64,000 nt of DNA from NCBI RefSeq assembly GCF_910592395.1, contig NC_088320.1, forward strand, positions 15,562,501 through 15,626,500. The letters are read 5' to 3'. The notes beneath the pieces were generated by a model. It searched no databases. It saw only the letters and a program-made list of their open reading frames with translations, and had not been told where the DNA came from. Each line of letters starts with the position of its first letter. The first letter of the stretch is position 1. Positions 21,315 through 31,260 of this stretch are shown here, piece by piece. The translations under genes and the position numbers were made by a program. The DNA is from Lineus longissimus (Eukaryota > Nemertea > Pilidiophora > Heteronemertea > Lineidae).

Positions 21315-22993
21315 TCATCGTTCTGCTTGTTTTCTTGCACGTGCCTCTTCCATCACTTCGAATTTGTTGAATAACGATCGTCGAGCTGCTGCGGCATTGC
21401 GTTTTTGCGTGTTGGAGCCACAACTAAATACGCACCCATACAGGGCATCCGAAGGTTGGAGCAACCCGATGGCCATCACCAGCGCAACTATGATATAGGC
21501 AGTCTGCAAACAATGAAATACATTGTATTATGCGCCGAGTGTGGTGATTCCTTCAAAAGATATGAATAATATTATGAATTTAGTTACCAAACATGCCAAA
21601 TAATACTGTCAGTGCATCCTGTGGTTGTAACTGTCATTACAAGAAATCTGACTTAGAGGTCTGGTGCAGAGCCACACACGATGCAGACTGACAAAACATT
21701 TACGAAATTGACTGTGGTGTGAGGTGAATTCATAAGACCGCCACGAGATGATTCCTGCAAGTTTCCCTATCTGACATGTGTGGCTACTGAGCGCTAGTCC
21801 GATGTTATGAGTAGATGTCTGAACCACATGAGCTGACAGGCAGTAATAAGCGGTAGTCAAACAGTACGCGATGTGTGTGGGTTTCAATGATCCACAGGAT
21901 GATATAAGGCGCTCGGACATCGGGTATATGGCAGACAGACATTAGAGCTGACATGCAGGCATACCTGAAAACGCCTGTCCAACATGTTTCAAACGTCCTC
22001 AGATAGACTACCAGTAGGCCGCAGTGGCGCTACCGTATTCTCCAACAGAGCACTGGATGTGGAGCACAGATATGAGCATCAGTTCATATGTCTTACTATA
22101 AATAGCCATTACGACCTTGAGCGATCATTGTTGGAAATCGAATGCCACCTAATCAGACAGTTCCTCAATTCACGCATGGTTTGAATATTAGCAAAGCGGG
22201 AAATTGTTTTGCATCTTTATAACTCGAAAAATAGCTACGTGCTCCTATAATCATCACAGGGTGTCATGTTCATCTCCTGATTATGTATCTTATGAATTCA
22301 CTTTGCCAATATTGTAAAAGGGCAAATTTTTAAAGGCCACTTTGAAACTGAAAATGGTACAGATGGCACAAAAGACGCCATTCTCTCAAGCTTGTACGTG
22401 AAATGAAATACTGAAAAATATATTCATTGACAACAACGGCCTCATGGCATAGTTGGTAAGACGGCAAGGATCAAGTGGCGAGAATTCCCAGTTCGAACCC
22501 GCTAGAGGAATATTTTTCATTTTTCTTTTCACGAGAGCAGTCAAGTAAGATGGGTGTCTATCATTTTTCAAGTGCAGCTGGTCGTTTGGTGGTCGGGCGT
22601 TGGTGTTTTCTAACTTGGCCGTTAGGGTTTTTATGCATGCATGTCAGTTTTAATGCAGTGAGATGTCTGCCAGACGTTCACATATTTGGCCGATTCCTTG
22701 CACCTGAAAGGTGCCAAAAAACACTGAATTCAACTGCTCAGGCTGGTCTTACCATGAAAACCCAGAGGAAATAACTAACTGATCCATATATAGAAATCAT
22801 GATGATATTGTGTGTACCACCACCTGGCTTCACCATGAAAGCCCAGAGGAAAAACGATGCTCTATTACAGAATCTACGACGATGATCATTGTGTTTACCA
22901 TGTTCCATACAGAGTTTGTAAAGAGATTTCTAAACTAAGATTTCATAAATACTGGATTTTTAGAGAAGTGTTTGCCTATGTAGTTACCTTCAT
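21315..22993 (-). CDS. Small secreted peptide precursor, two coding exons
   Basis: Predicted join on the minus strand: exon 1 has ATG AAG at 22,993-22,988 followed by a GTAACT donor. Exon 2 begins at 21,503 after the acceptor TTCATTGTTTGCAG and ends at TGA 21,317-21,315, phase 0. The product is 64 residues. Residues 1-22 (M K then TAYIIVALVMAIGLLQPSDA) are a classic signal peptide. The rest has a two-Cys segment, LYGCVFSCGSNTQKR, then dibasic RR, and ends in a charged helix-like tail (EVMEEARARKQAER). Dibasic sites and a short disulfide loop suggest a neuropeptide or prohormone-like precursor, but I match no known family. A TATA box and polyA signal are correctly placed. The alternative is a non-hormonal secreted peptide. 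Confidence 0.6.
22440..22508 (+). repeat. tRNA-like SINE relic in the peptide gene intron
   Basis: A box-like TGGCATAGTTGG and B box AGTTCGAACCC, with five of seven possible acceptor pairs (CCTCATG against CTAGAGG), followed by a T-rich stretch. The T stem does not pair, so it is a tRNA-derived SINE or decayed tRNA copy, not a functional gene. Confidence 0.45.
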
Positions 22994-23144
22994 GGTGTAG
23001 ATATGTCTCAGATTGCAGTTACGACAGATAGTAGAATTGTGAGTGGACCTGAAAAAAACGAATTTCATGATTAAGATTGGGCTTGGCAAATTTTAAAGAC
23101 GACTCACGCTACACCACCGTTAGAAGATCGATGTAGTTATTTGG

Positions 23145-23150
23145 TATATA
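23145..23150 (-). promoter_or_regulatory. TATA box of the small peptide gene
   Basis: On the minus strand the sequence reads CCCCTATATACC, about 150 bases upstream of the ATG at 22,993. This would place a start site near 23,115 and give a short 5' UTR. Inferred from position and sequence only. Confidence 0.4.
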
Positions 23151-23520
23151 GGGGCATTCCCATGCTGCCTGCTGCTCTCTCATATCCCACACTCTACACT
23201 GAGTTGACGTTTCCATCACCAAATTCCTATGAACTTGAAATATAAATAATCCGATAACACCACAGTGCAGCGATCGTCTCTAGGGATGAATGCATTATTG
23301 TCAATGCGTTGCTCCTTCAACTATCTCGGACCCGGAGTCTTTTTAGCCAATCCCGTTTTAAGCATTTACACAATAACTCTGTGTATACACTCCAAAAATT
23401 AAATAGTAAATCATTTACCATTTGAAGTTGTTAACGATACGTTTACCAATAAGTAGTTAACATAACTATTTTCATAGTTAGAGTAACTACTTGAAATCCA
23501 AACAGCATGAATACTTTTTT

Positions 23521-23655
23521 ACCATTTCAAGTAGTAAAATCAGCCAACCAATCAGAATCACTGATTTTGTGAATTAACCACTTGAAGTAGTAAGCTTCGA
23601 CCAATCAGAATGCGCCCTCAGACAGCAGATGTCCAGCGTCGATCGCCGCCATTTT
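23521..23655. promoter_or_regulatory. Bidirectional promoter region: two CCAAT boxes and a YY1-like site
   Basis: ACCAATCAGAA occurs at 23,547-23,557 and again at 23,600-23,610, inside a roughly 53-bp imperfect direct duplication (ACCATTTCAAGTAGTAA and ACCACTTGAAGTAGTAA). CCGCCATTTT at 23,646-23,655 fits a YY1/initiator-type element. The region lies between the leftward peptide gene and the rightward SAM gene. NF-Y sites are common in such divergent promoters; function here is inferred. Confidence 0.45.
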
Positions 23656-23699
23656 CAACCCGCTTCAAAAGCCAAACTTCGTTTTCGCTGATCTTTGAA

Positions 23700-25838
23700 A
23701 TGGACGTTGAGGAAACGTTGGCCTCATGGGGGATGGGAGAACTAGTTAAAGTGTTCAAGGGTAAGATATAGCTTTTGTAGATATTCTTTTTTTCATGTTT
23801 CCGATAGCACAAAAGACATTTTTTTGACAATTTTGCATAGGCCTAAGGCAAAAAAGAAAACGCGCACCATTCGAAACCTGTTTTTAGTTCTCTTTTTCCT
23901 TCAGTTCTCACAACGCATGCACAGAACATTTTTATCACCAGTTCGATAGGCATGTAGGCTACTCTATTAATGAAGAATGCACTAAACTGGAAAAACAAGA
24001 AGTTTGTAGGCGATGTGATAAGTTAAAGACAACTTAAAAAGGCCCGCGAAAGTGCGCGCCCATCAGCGCTCTTGTGATAATCCGATGCGCGCCATGAAGA
24101 AAAGTGTCGCACGAAATTTTATGTGAACATTATTGAAAATTTGTTCCGAAGTATTAGTAGAGCATTCGCGCATTACATACATTTAATGAGATACTCGTTA
24201 GTTTGATTATTTCCGCCGAAAAAGTTGACGCAAGTGTGAAGTATTTCCGAGAGGGTGCACTCGGATCGAGTTAAAAATCGATGGAGGAAGTCGCCGGAAC
24301 TGTTGACGTTTTATACTGATCTAAAATGCGATCGATTTCGACCTTATTCTGCCAAATGTTCCTTTTCCAAATACTTGCGAGCAGAAATTGTTGTCTCATT
24401 ATATAGCAGAGTGTCAAATTCATGCATCTTGCGTGAAATGTCTTGCTGAAAAATGCTTCGGACACAGACGCTTCATTCAGAACAGATGATGTTAATTCAT
24501 TCATGATTTGCATGCACTGACCCACCACCAACAGTGTATAGGCTACAATACATGTACATATGTACATGTAGGGCCCTACATGCAATGTAGGGCCATAGCC
24601 CTGTTAGTGATGAAGCCTGGCCACCATAGGCCTAAAGGCTTTGAAATGTCCACATTGGATTCAGTCGAAATCCACTGCCGAGACCAGAAGGCCTACTGGT
24701 CTGACTGGTCACTCGTCGTGAGACTGTTCATTCAATCTGGACGTTTTGATCTGGCATTCTGGATGGGTCATTGTCTGAATTGTCTGCAGTCTTATTGATA
24801 GTTGTAAGTTTTGCAGTGCAGTTTGCCTGAGACATATGATCATCCAGGACCACCAGGTCCAGTCAGTGTTCAGTAGTGTAGCTTATTCAATTCTATGTAT
24901 TTGGAAAGAGAAGTTCGTTCTGTGGATGCTTTCTTGGATCCTTCCTGTCCTCTACTAAATGTCTTTATGATTATCTACCAACTCTGTATTTTTAACTGGT
25001 TATTATCGAATGAAATGGCCGGGTCGAAATTGAGTACTCTTAGATTACATTGAATAACAGTACCTGGTACATCATCGAATTGATATATCGGATCTCAGTA
25101 GGGTCTCCGCTTGATCCTCTCCTTTTGACAGGGTTCCGGGTATGGATACCTAGCAGCAACACAATGCTTGCCTGCATTAACAAGAGTGGTAGGCCTAGAT
25201 AGATGGAAATTCTATAATGCATAGGGTTAGGGTTAGGGTTAATTCTATAATGGGGGGGGGGGGGGTCATAATTGGTAGTATTATATAATGATAGTATTGA
25301 AAAGTTTCACAACAGGGTGTACCAAGATTAAGTGCTGGTTTTTCAACCATAGGCTATCGATAGTGTGCAGCAGTGGTTGATGAATGATTGTGGTTGATGA
25401 ATCTTTTTGTTCCAAAATTTGTTTTATTGATTCTAAATTGGCTGCTAGTGCTACAATAAAATTTGCACAGGATGTTGAAAATACTCCAAAATCCGCAAAC
25501 CATTCCATTACATGTAGGCCGCTGAGAAGGGGTGGTGCTTTTGGACTACAACGTTTTTTGTGTCCATTTTGTGGGAGTTGAGGTTTTTTTTCTTTTTCTT
25601 GTAGAATTGAATCCTGATCAAAGTCAAACCAAGAATATGGAAGCATGTCAGTATTGACTGGCTGGCCTGTTGTCATTAATTACTGGTACTTAGTATACGT
25701 AATACCACCAGATTAAGCTTAAAGTATGGCAACCTTCATTTTTGCATGATTTTCATTTCTTTTAGGACTATATCTATTTTCAGATGAAGGCATTGATGAG
25801 GAGGCATTTTGTATGTTGGACGATGGAACAATAAAGGA
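23700..25838 (+). CDS. SAM-domain protein, first two coding exons (possibly frameshifted)
   Basis: Exon 1 is 23,700-23,760 (ATG to the donor AAGG/GTAAGATA). Exon 2 starts at 25,784 after ATTTTCAG. Spliced, it reads MDVEETLASWGMGELVKVFK joined to DEGIDEEAFCMLDDGTIKEL and IPKIGTRT. This is a SAM-like fold with the typical central FK-EGID pattern and LIPKIG end, as in SAMD3-like animal proteins. In the current frame it ends at TGA right after IGTRTE (25,869-25,871). One base further on, the next frame continues with the expected MKFTRKYRNLLVPAL, so a one-base deletion or sequencing error is likely. A domain this short suggests either missing further exons or a pseudogene. The other acceptor, at 25,765, would add six codons. 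Confidence 0.55.
25222..25265 (+). repeat. Short interstitial telomere-like repeat plus G tract
   Basis: About three TTAGGG units (TAGGGTTAGGGTTAGGGTTA) flanked on both sides by ATTCTATAATG, followed by 14 G (25,252-25,265). It lies in the SAM gene intron. The flanking direct repeat suggests insertion or break repair rather than a chromosome end. Confidence 0.7.
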
Positions 25839-25919
25839 GCTGATTCCAAAAATTGGTACCAGAACAGAATGAAGTTTACAAGGAAGTACCGCAATCTACT
25901 AGTCCCTGCTTTAACTGTC

Positions 25920-28900
25920 GACGCAATGTACCAGTATACACCATAGGCACGTAATTATAAGAGTTCAATAACTCCCCCGCCCCTCGACTGAAAAACACAC
26001 CCTCAATGACAGCACATATAAAACTGTACGAGTGTTGACACTGTTGTCAGTTGGGCTGGAGCCTTTATCGTCATTTTCCTGTCGACGTCCAGGAATAAGG
26101 TAGGTGTTACAAAATATTCCAATGCAATAACTATTTCTGAATTGTATATGGTGCATTGCCACTTGCGATGTCGCAAAGCAAAAGCTTTTGCTGGTCTCGG
26201 TTTGGGTGCATAGAAGCATGATAGAGCAAAGGCGTGAACGTGCGTTCTCGCAATCGTCTTCAGTGGTAAACTACCATATAAGGGTGTAGGTAAAGGTCGG
26301 TCCCCGCCGAACGCGAGTTTGCTTGAATCGCAGAACAAACTCGTTTGTCTGGGTGTATTGGCGAGCGGTGGGGTGTAAAATAGCAAAGTCGCATGAATTG
26401 CGTGCGTTATTGCAATCGTAATAACATGTGGTGGAAATATCAATGAATGCAAATGCCTCTGGGCTTGGTCATTCTACGCCCCCTGCAAAAAAACGAACGA
26501 AATAAAGCTCTTGCGCGGATTACGACAAAGCATGGAACGCTTTTTCATTTCACGCCATACTGCACTGCCCTGAAACAAATCCAAAATCTCAATACGTAAA
26601 AATTAACACATGTATACTAGACCAGTTTGCTTCCATCGCCGCAGCAAACATGAGATCTTAAGCAGTATGTGGTGTGTTTACGAGCGATCAACGAATATAG
26701 AGTCAAATGAAGAATTCCGCAAAGCTGAAGAACTTCGAGTGCGCGAACATGAAACTCTATAGTCCTCCCAAAGGATGGATGGTGTTTCGAGCTATTCTCG
26801 AAGGTTTGGTTAAACCAGCGATCATACCTCAACCATTCTCCAAAACAGACATACCTTCTGCGTCAAATATCATTCACCGATGTCAGGAGGCAATAACTGA
26901 GGATTAAGATTATTTTGATATATATAGGGCCCCGGTATATATGTAGGTAGCATTAGGAAGGTCGCAATCAGTGACCTCTCCAAAGGTAACGGGTATAAAC
27001 TCAAATGGAGGTGGTTAAATGCTGATTTTGTGCCTAACATAATCGCATTCTTGACTGTTTGCGCCACAATCACGGCATTGTGGATGTGATGATTTTTAAA
27101 CCAATTCGGCAATGTAAACCGATTTTGAAGTGGGCGGCCAACCACACCACGACGTACACGTTTGTTAACTTTTTAAGAGAAATGGATTTATGGCGACAAC
27201 TTGGTCAGGGAGAACCACCCTCCTTCGTGGTTACCCTCTGCTGATGTCAATGAGATAATATTTGGCAGAATTCACTTACCTTTTGTAAAATGCTACTGCA
27301 CTACGCTTGGAGTCCAACGACTGAAATGGTTGTTGGTTCGGGCAAGGTTTAATATTTGTAGCCAGGTCTAGTAGGGCTTATTCTGGATGTGCGTCGAGTT
27401 ATTGAGCACAAAGCTCTCATGAATGCTTGGAAATTCTGCTTCGTCACTGCACTGTCTGCAAAATTCCATTGACACTCGACTTCAACTTCAACCTGTTACT
27501 CCTACTCACTTGTTATTTTTCAAGTGGTTAGGATAGGTATGCATCTAGATGACAGGGCCCGGTGTGCAAGGGATAGTAGTCCTAGGGCTGATAGTCCGTG
27601 TAACAATAGCCCGCATTGCTAAATGTTTTGGTTAGGGTTAGCGGTACAATAGATCATGCTGCTTAATTGGTCAAATACAATGCTACCGGACTATGACTCC
27701 AGGGGGACTATATCCGCTGTCACACCGGATTTGAGAAGCCAGGATTTGTATTCTGGATGAATTGGCATGGATTTAGGACTAGAATTCCTCACATGCATTT
27801 GTGATGGACTCTATGATTTAGAATAGCATAATGCACGCCTCTGGAATTTTATCCTTAATCTCGTTAAGGATCCTAGGGTTCATTTCGTCAACCGGGATTC
27901 TTGTCTGGTTTATTCAAGTTCGTAAGTCTTGCTTACTTCCTCTACCTTGAAAACTATATCATTAATTTCCCCCAGGTTGTGCGGTTTGGACATTGGCATG
28001 TTGGACAATTCTTCCTTCGTGAAAACACGATTATGCGTTTTTGATCTCTTAGGTCCAGAGGAGATTCACCAAATTAATAACAGGAATGAGTGATCTAACA
28101 TACTCAGTGAAAGGCTAGAGTCACTAGATCTCTTCAGCCTCAGACATAGGAGAGAGGTGATTTGATAAGCTTGTTCCAAATATTACATGAAACGGATTTG
28201 GCGAACTATCTGTGTGGCGGCGACGCATTACTCTCCGTATATAGGATCATGAATTTAAAGACAGACGACGTATCTGTACTCTGATATTTCCTTTAATTAA
28301 TCATGCATTGCGTGAAAGATATTGTAAAACATCAGCAGCTTCAGGGTAGGGTTCATATCATTCAGCGGTTTCACAACGCAGCTAGACTCCCTGACCGGGG
28401 CAATCCATTGCGTCATTATAATTTGGTCTCCTTATGGACTGCCACAAAAAGCGGGAATTCGTGCAACTGGACGATTAGCCAATGGACATTGCTTTAACGA
28501 AACTGTAAGTGCATTTTCTGTCACCGAATCAGAATATTCGACGTATACCGCTCTGGCATTAATAGCGTAGCTGATATTTATACACTTCTTTCCCATACTG
28601 CATATCTCCCATGGTTTAGATGGTACACGCACGCACAGCGCTGTATCGTTAGTTGACCTACAATGTACCTGTGAATAAACATCAAACAACACGATTCATG
28701 GAGTATGAAGATGACAAATCGCTGTTGGCTCTAACACGTGAACAGGGTATCAATCTCTTTGTTCCAAAAACATTAACATATAAGGACAAAAGGTTTCAAA
28801 ATCAATAAGAAAATATGAAGCGGACGGAAGAAAGAACAGATGACAAGGACCTAATAAATATGTCCATAACATCTCTGAAACAAGGCCTATTACTTCATGA

Positions 28901-28997
28901 CTTTGCCAGAACAACCACAGATGTTACACCGGTATTGGTGTTGGTAGACATATGCCGAATCCCAGAAATAATAAATCCCAATCCATTTAATAGACTG
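25920..28997. other. 3.1 kb without recognisable features
   Basis: Both strands were read. ORFs up to 149 codons (26,003-26,452, minus) show no domain, no splice-linked partners and no repeat match in the window. Further exons of the SAM gene could lie here, but I see none that I can support. Confidence 0.5.
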
Positions 28998-29412
28998 TTT
29001 TTAGTCATAGGCCCAAGACATGCATCATACAACATTTGTGATATACATGTACTAGTTGTTTACACAAGAACGCAATACTACAGATTGGTTCAACAGAAAT
29101 ACCAGAGGACACACAAACAATCACCAAGATGCACATAATTTACAACAGAGAATATTAGGAAACCAGAAAATACCTTACAGGAAACATGAAAACACAAGAG
29201 AAACAAATCTGAATCTTTTAATTTTGGTTATGAACACTTCACTTTCTAAACAGTATAGAAAACAGGCATTCAAAGTACAAAATACAAACACAGGCTGCAA
29301 AACATGCAGAATGAACAGTCATGAAATGTACTGCAGATTACAGCACAGCAGAGTTAGTCAGTTTGTTGTTATTTTAACCATATTAACCCGTTGAATCACT
29401 ATCATGAGGATT
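28998..29412 (-). mobile_element. BEL/Pao 3' UTR, unit A element
   Basis: Matches 51,352-51,728 nearly base for base, starting at GGCCCAAGACATGCATC. It directly precedes the pol C-terminus in plus coordinates, as in unit C. The plus-strand ORF of 112 codons here is a shadow. Confidence 0.75.
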
Positions 29413-30110
29413 TTACAGGTCCAGTTTCACAGGGTCGCGTACGGTGCGTCCTTTGCGAGTAACAATCGGCGGAGTATCAGCAACACGCGATGTCCCACTA
29501 GAGACCAGAGCTTCTGGCACAATGCCAACAGGCGCATTCAGCGGATCAACGGACACATCTGAATCGAGCGGCACATCCAATGAAACAGAAGAATTAGATT
29601 CCTTAGTCGAAGCAGGTTCACTGACAGGGGGCCTCACTATTATCATCAACACTACATAACTCCAAACTATGGAGTCTCTGGACAGCTCTCTGAAGGACAA
29701 CCTTGGCTGTTCTGAGAGTAATACTCCTAACCACACCGTCAGGACCAGGGTGCAACTGGATCACAACAGCGAGAGGCCATTGAAACCTTTTAAAATTATC
29801 CTCCCTTACAAGTACCACAGAACCTACCTTCAACTCACCGTTCTCTTTGAATTTGCTCACAATGTGAGGAAGACTACCAAGGTATTCTTGGGTCCACATC
29901 TCCCAGAACCGTTGAAGTCTCACTTCCTGTAGCATCTTCCTCACAGTCAGCTTTTAAGCCGTTACCTGGATGTCTTCAAAGGGCACATCACCATCTTCAG
30001 GCTGAAAATGACATCTCCTGCCATCCAATGAGAAAATGAGAGAATGAGAGAATGAGAGGGTCAGTAGTGTCTACTGTGTCTCCAGTTAAAGTCAGAGGCC
30101 TGGAGTTGAC
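29413..30110 (-). pseudogene. pol: BEL/Pao pol C-terminus (DUF5641) fused to a piece of integrase
   Basis: Reading minus: NSRPLTLTGDTVDTTDP is the end of the integrase region. The C-terminal DUF5641 domain follows (QRFWEMWTQEYLGSLPHI, VGSVVLVREDN, WPLAVVIQLHPGPDGVVRS), then the terminal TRKGRTVRDPVKLDL. A frameshift near 29,650 separates the last part and is shared with the unit C copy. Most of gag-pol is missing: the sequence upstream jumps straight to gag. Confidence 0.8.
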
Positions 30111-30142
30111 ACATCTTGGGTAACCTGACCAGCTTAGCCAAA

Positions 30143-30520
30143 TCACCTCTCTTGCTTTCTCCGCAGCTGCTGATGCCATCCTCCTCCGTTGAGGCAAGGC
30201 ACTTCGACACATTTAACACAGCCTCCGAAGCTGCATGCACGAGTTTTGGATACCATATCCAGCACTTTACCTGAAATGTTGATTTCAGTTTGGAGAGCCC
30301 CCTCTTCCGTGATGTGCATCTCCACCTCTTCTTGAGCCCGACGATAAGAACTCGGTCGCAGGTCAGGCTCGTCCAGCCCTGATTGGATTATCGCTTCGTC
30401 TATGCCAGTATCCTCTGACATATGTTCAATGAGGGGCAATTCAAGATTTTTCACAGCTCGGGTTAGCCAACCCTGGGCGTAGCTGCGCCTCTTCAACGCT
30501 GTCTGCAGCTCAGCAGACAT
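30143..30520 (-). pseudogene. gag: BEL/Pao gag N-terminus, internally deleted element
   Basis: ATG 30,520 begins MSAELQTALKRRSYAQGWLT. It continues with an acidic linker and a Cys-containing segment before running into integrase sequence near 30,150. The position just inside the 5' LTR and primer site fits BEL gag. The deletion removes the rest of gag, protease, RT, RNase H and most of integrase. Confidence 0.65.
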
Positions 30521-30702
30521 GCTTCATGTACTATAAACTACACTACAGTCACATGAACATGGCGATGTACACACGAATGTACACTGCTGTGTTTGGTTGT
30601 CGGAACACAACACGCCGATCAGCCGACGGATAAAGTTAACTTTACCAGTTCTCTACCAAACAGTTCAATTCGAAGCCTCCGCACCGTACGGAATTACACT
30701 TC

Positions 30703-30720
30703 CCGGGTTTCGGCTCCATT
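30703..30720 (-). promoter_or_regulatory. Candidate primer-binding site of the BEL element
   Basis: On the minus strand TGGAGCCGAAACCCGGGA starts 3-4 bases after the LTR end. TGG at the start is the complement of a tRNA CCA end. The exact primer tRNA was not identified. Confidence 0.6.
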
Positions 30721-30723
30721 AAA

Positions 30724-30915
30724 TGTCGGGGATCTTTCCCGCATATAGGGTCAAACCCTTCCTTTTGTCGATAAACAGAACGAAACACCTGATTCTACAA
30801 ATCAACACGGCGCACTCCTCACACACGTGGGTTTATTCTCATTACCATACAAACACAAGAACATTTCTAGCGACGCACATTTACATACAGGGTGTGACAA
30901 AGACAGTCCGCCACA
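30724..30915 (-). repeat. BEL/Pao 5' LTR of the unit A element
   Basis: 192 bp, partner of 12,196-12,387, with about 8 differences. It is followed on the right by TTAGT (30,916-30,920), matching the TTAGT left of the 3' LTR at 12,191-12,195. This pairs the two LTRs as one 18.7-kb insertion with a 5-bp target duplication. Diagnostic bases: CTTTCCCGCATATAGGG at the left and CCGCCACA at the right end. Confidence 0.85.
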
Positions 30916-30951
30916 TTAGTAAAGAACCAGTTGAAGACGATGTCGTTTTAC

Positions 30952-31260
30952 CTTGTTCTCGGCCGATCTTGAATACACATGGCTGCTATTTCTTCTACTG
31001 TAAATCTGATGACCTTCATCACTGCTACTGAGCTTGCACAACTCTATCGACGAATCAAACTCAAACGTCTGGCATGGTGTTTTTTCATGACAAACGGAGG
31101 AACACGCAAGCAAAGATAGTGTTTGGCAATTTCCCAGGTTTGGTCGTTGGATAGACAACTCAATATAAGCTCTTTGAAACGATGATGACATCCATAACGC
31201 CAGTAAGGATTTCTGCTTTCCGACATGCATTAACAAAAAAGCCAACTCGTACCAGAACAT
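30952..31260 (-). CDS. PAN/apple-like exon of a secreted protein
   Basis: From ATG 31,260 (MFWYELAFLLMHVG; alternative ATG 31,230, MHVGKQKSLLALW) a hydrophobic leader is followed by a PAN-like Cys pattern: NCQTLSLLACSSVC, then EKTPCQTFEFD, then ELCKLSSSDEG. It ends at a donor, AACAAG/GTAAAACG (exon end 30,952). PAN domains mediate protein or glycan binding outside the cell. The downstream exons (to the left) would have been separated by the BEL insertion. The duplicate at 39,563-39,871 has a stop near the donor. Start and leader are uncertain. Confidence 0.5.

Noticed and set aside
21315-21509. Single-exon ORF starting with TTG at 21,509
   Set aside because: The start lies in a splice acceptor (TTTGCAG/ACT); the two-exon model with ATG AAG at 22,993 gives a proper signal peptide.
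25222-25245. Chromosome end
   Set aside because: Only three TTAGGG units within continuous non-telomeric sequence.
29056-29394. 112-codon plus-strand ORF conserved at 51,402-51,740
   Set aside because: It lies in the BEL 3' UTR on the antisense strand; conservation is explained by duplication of the element.
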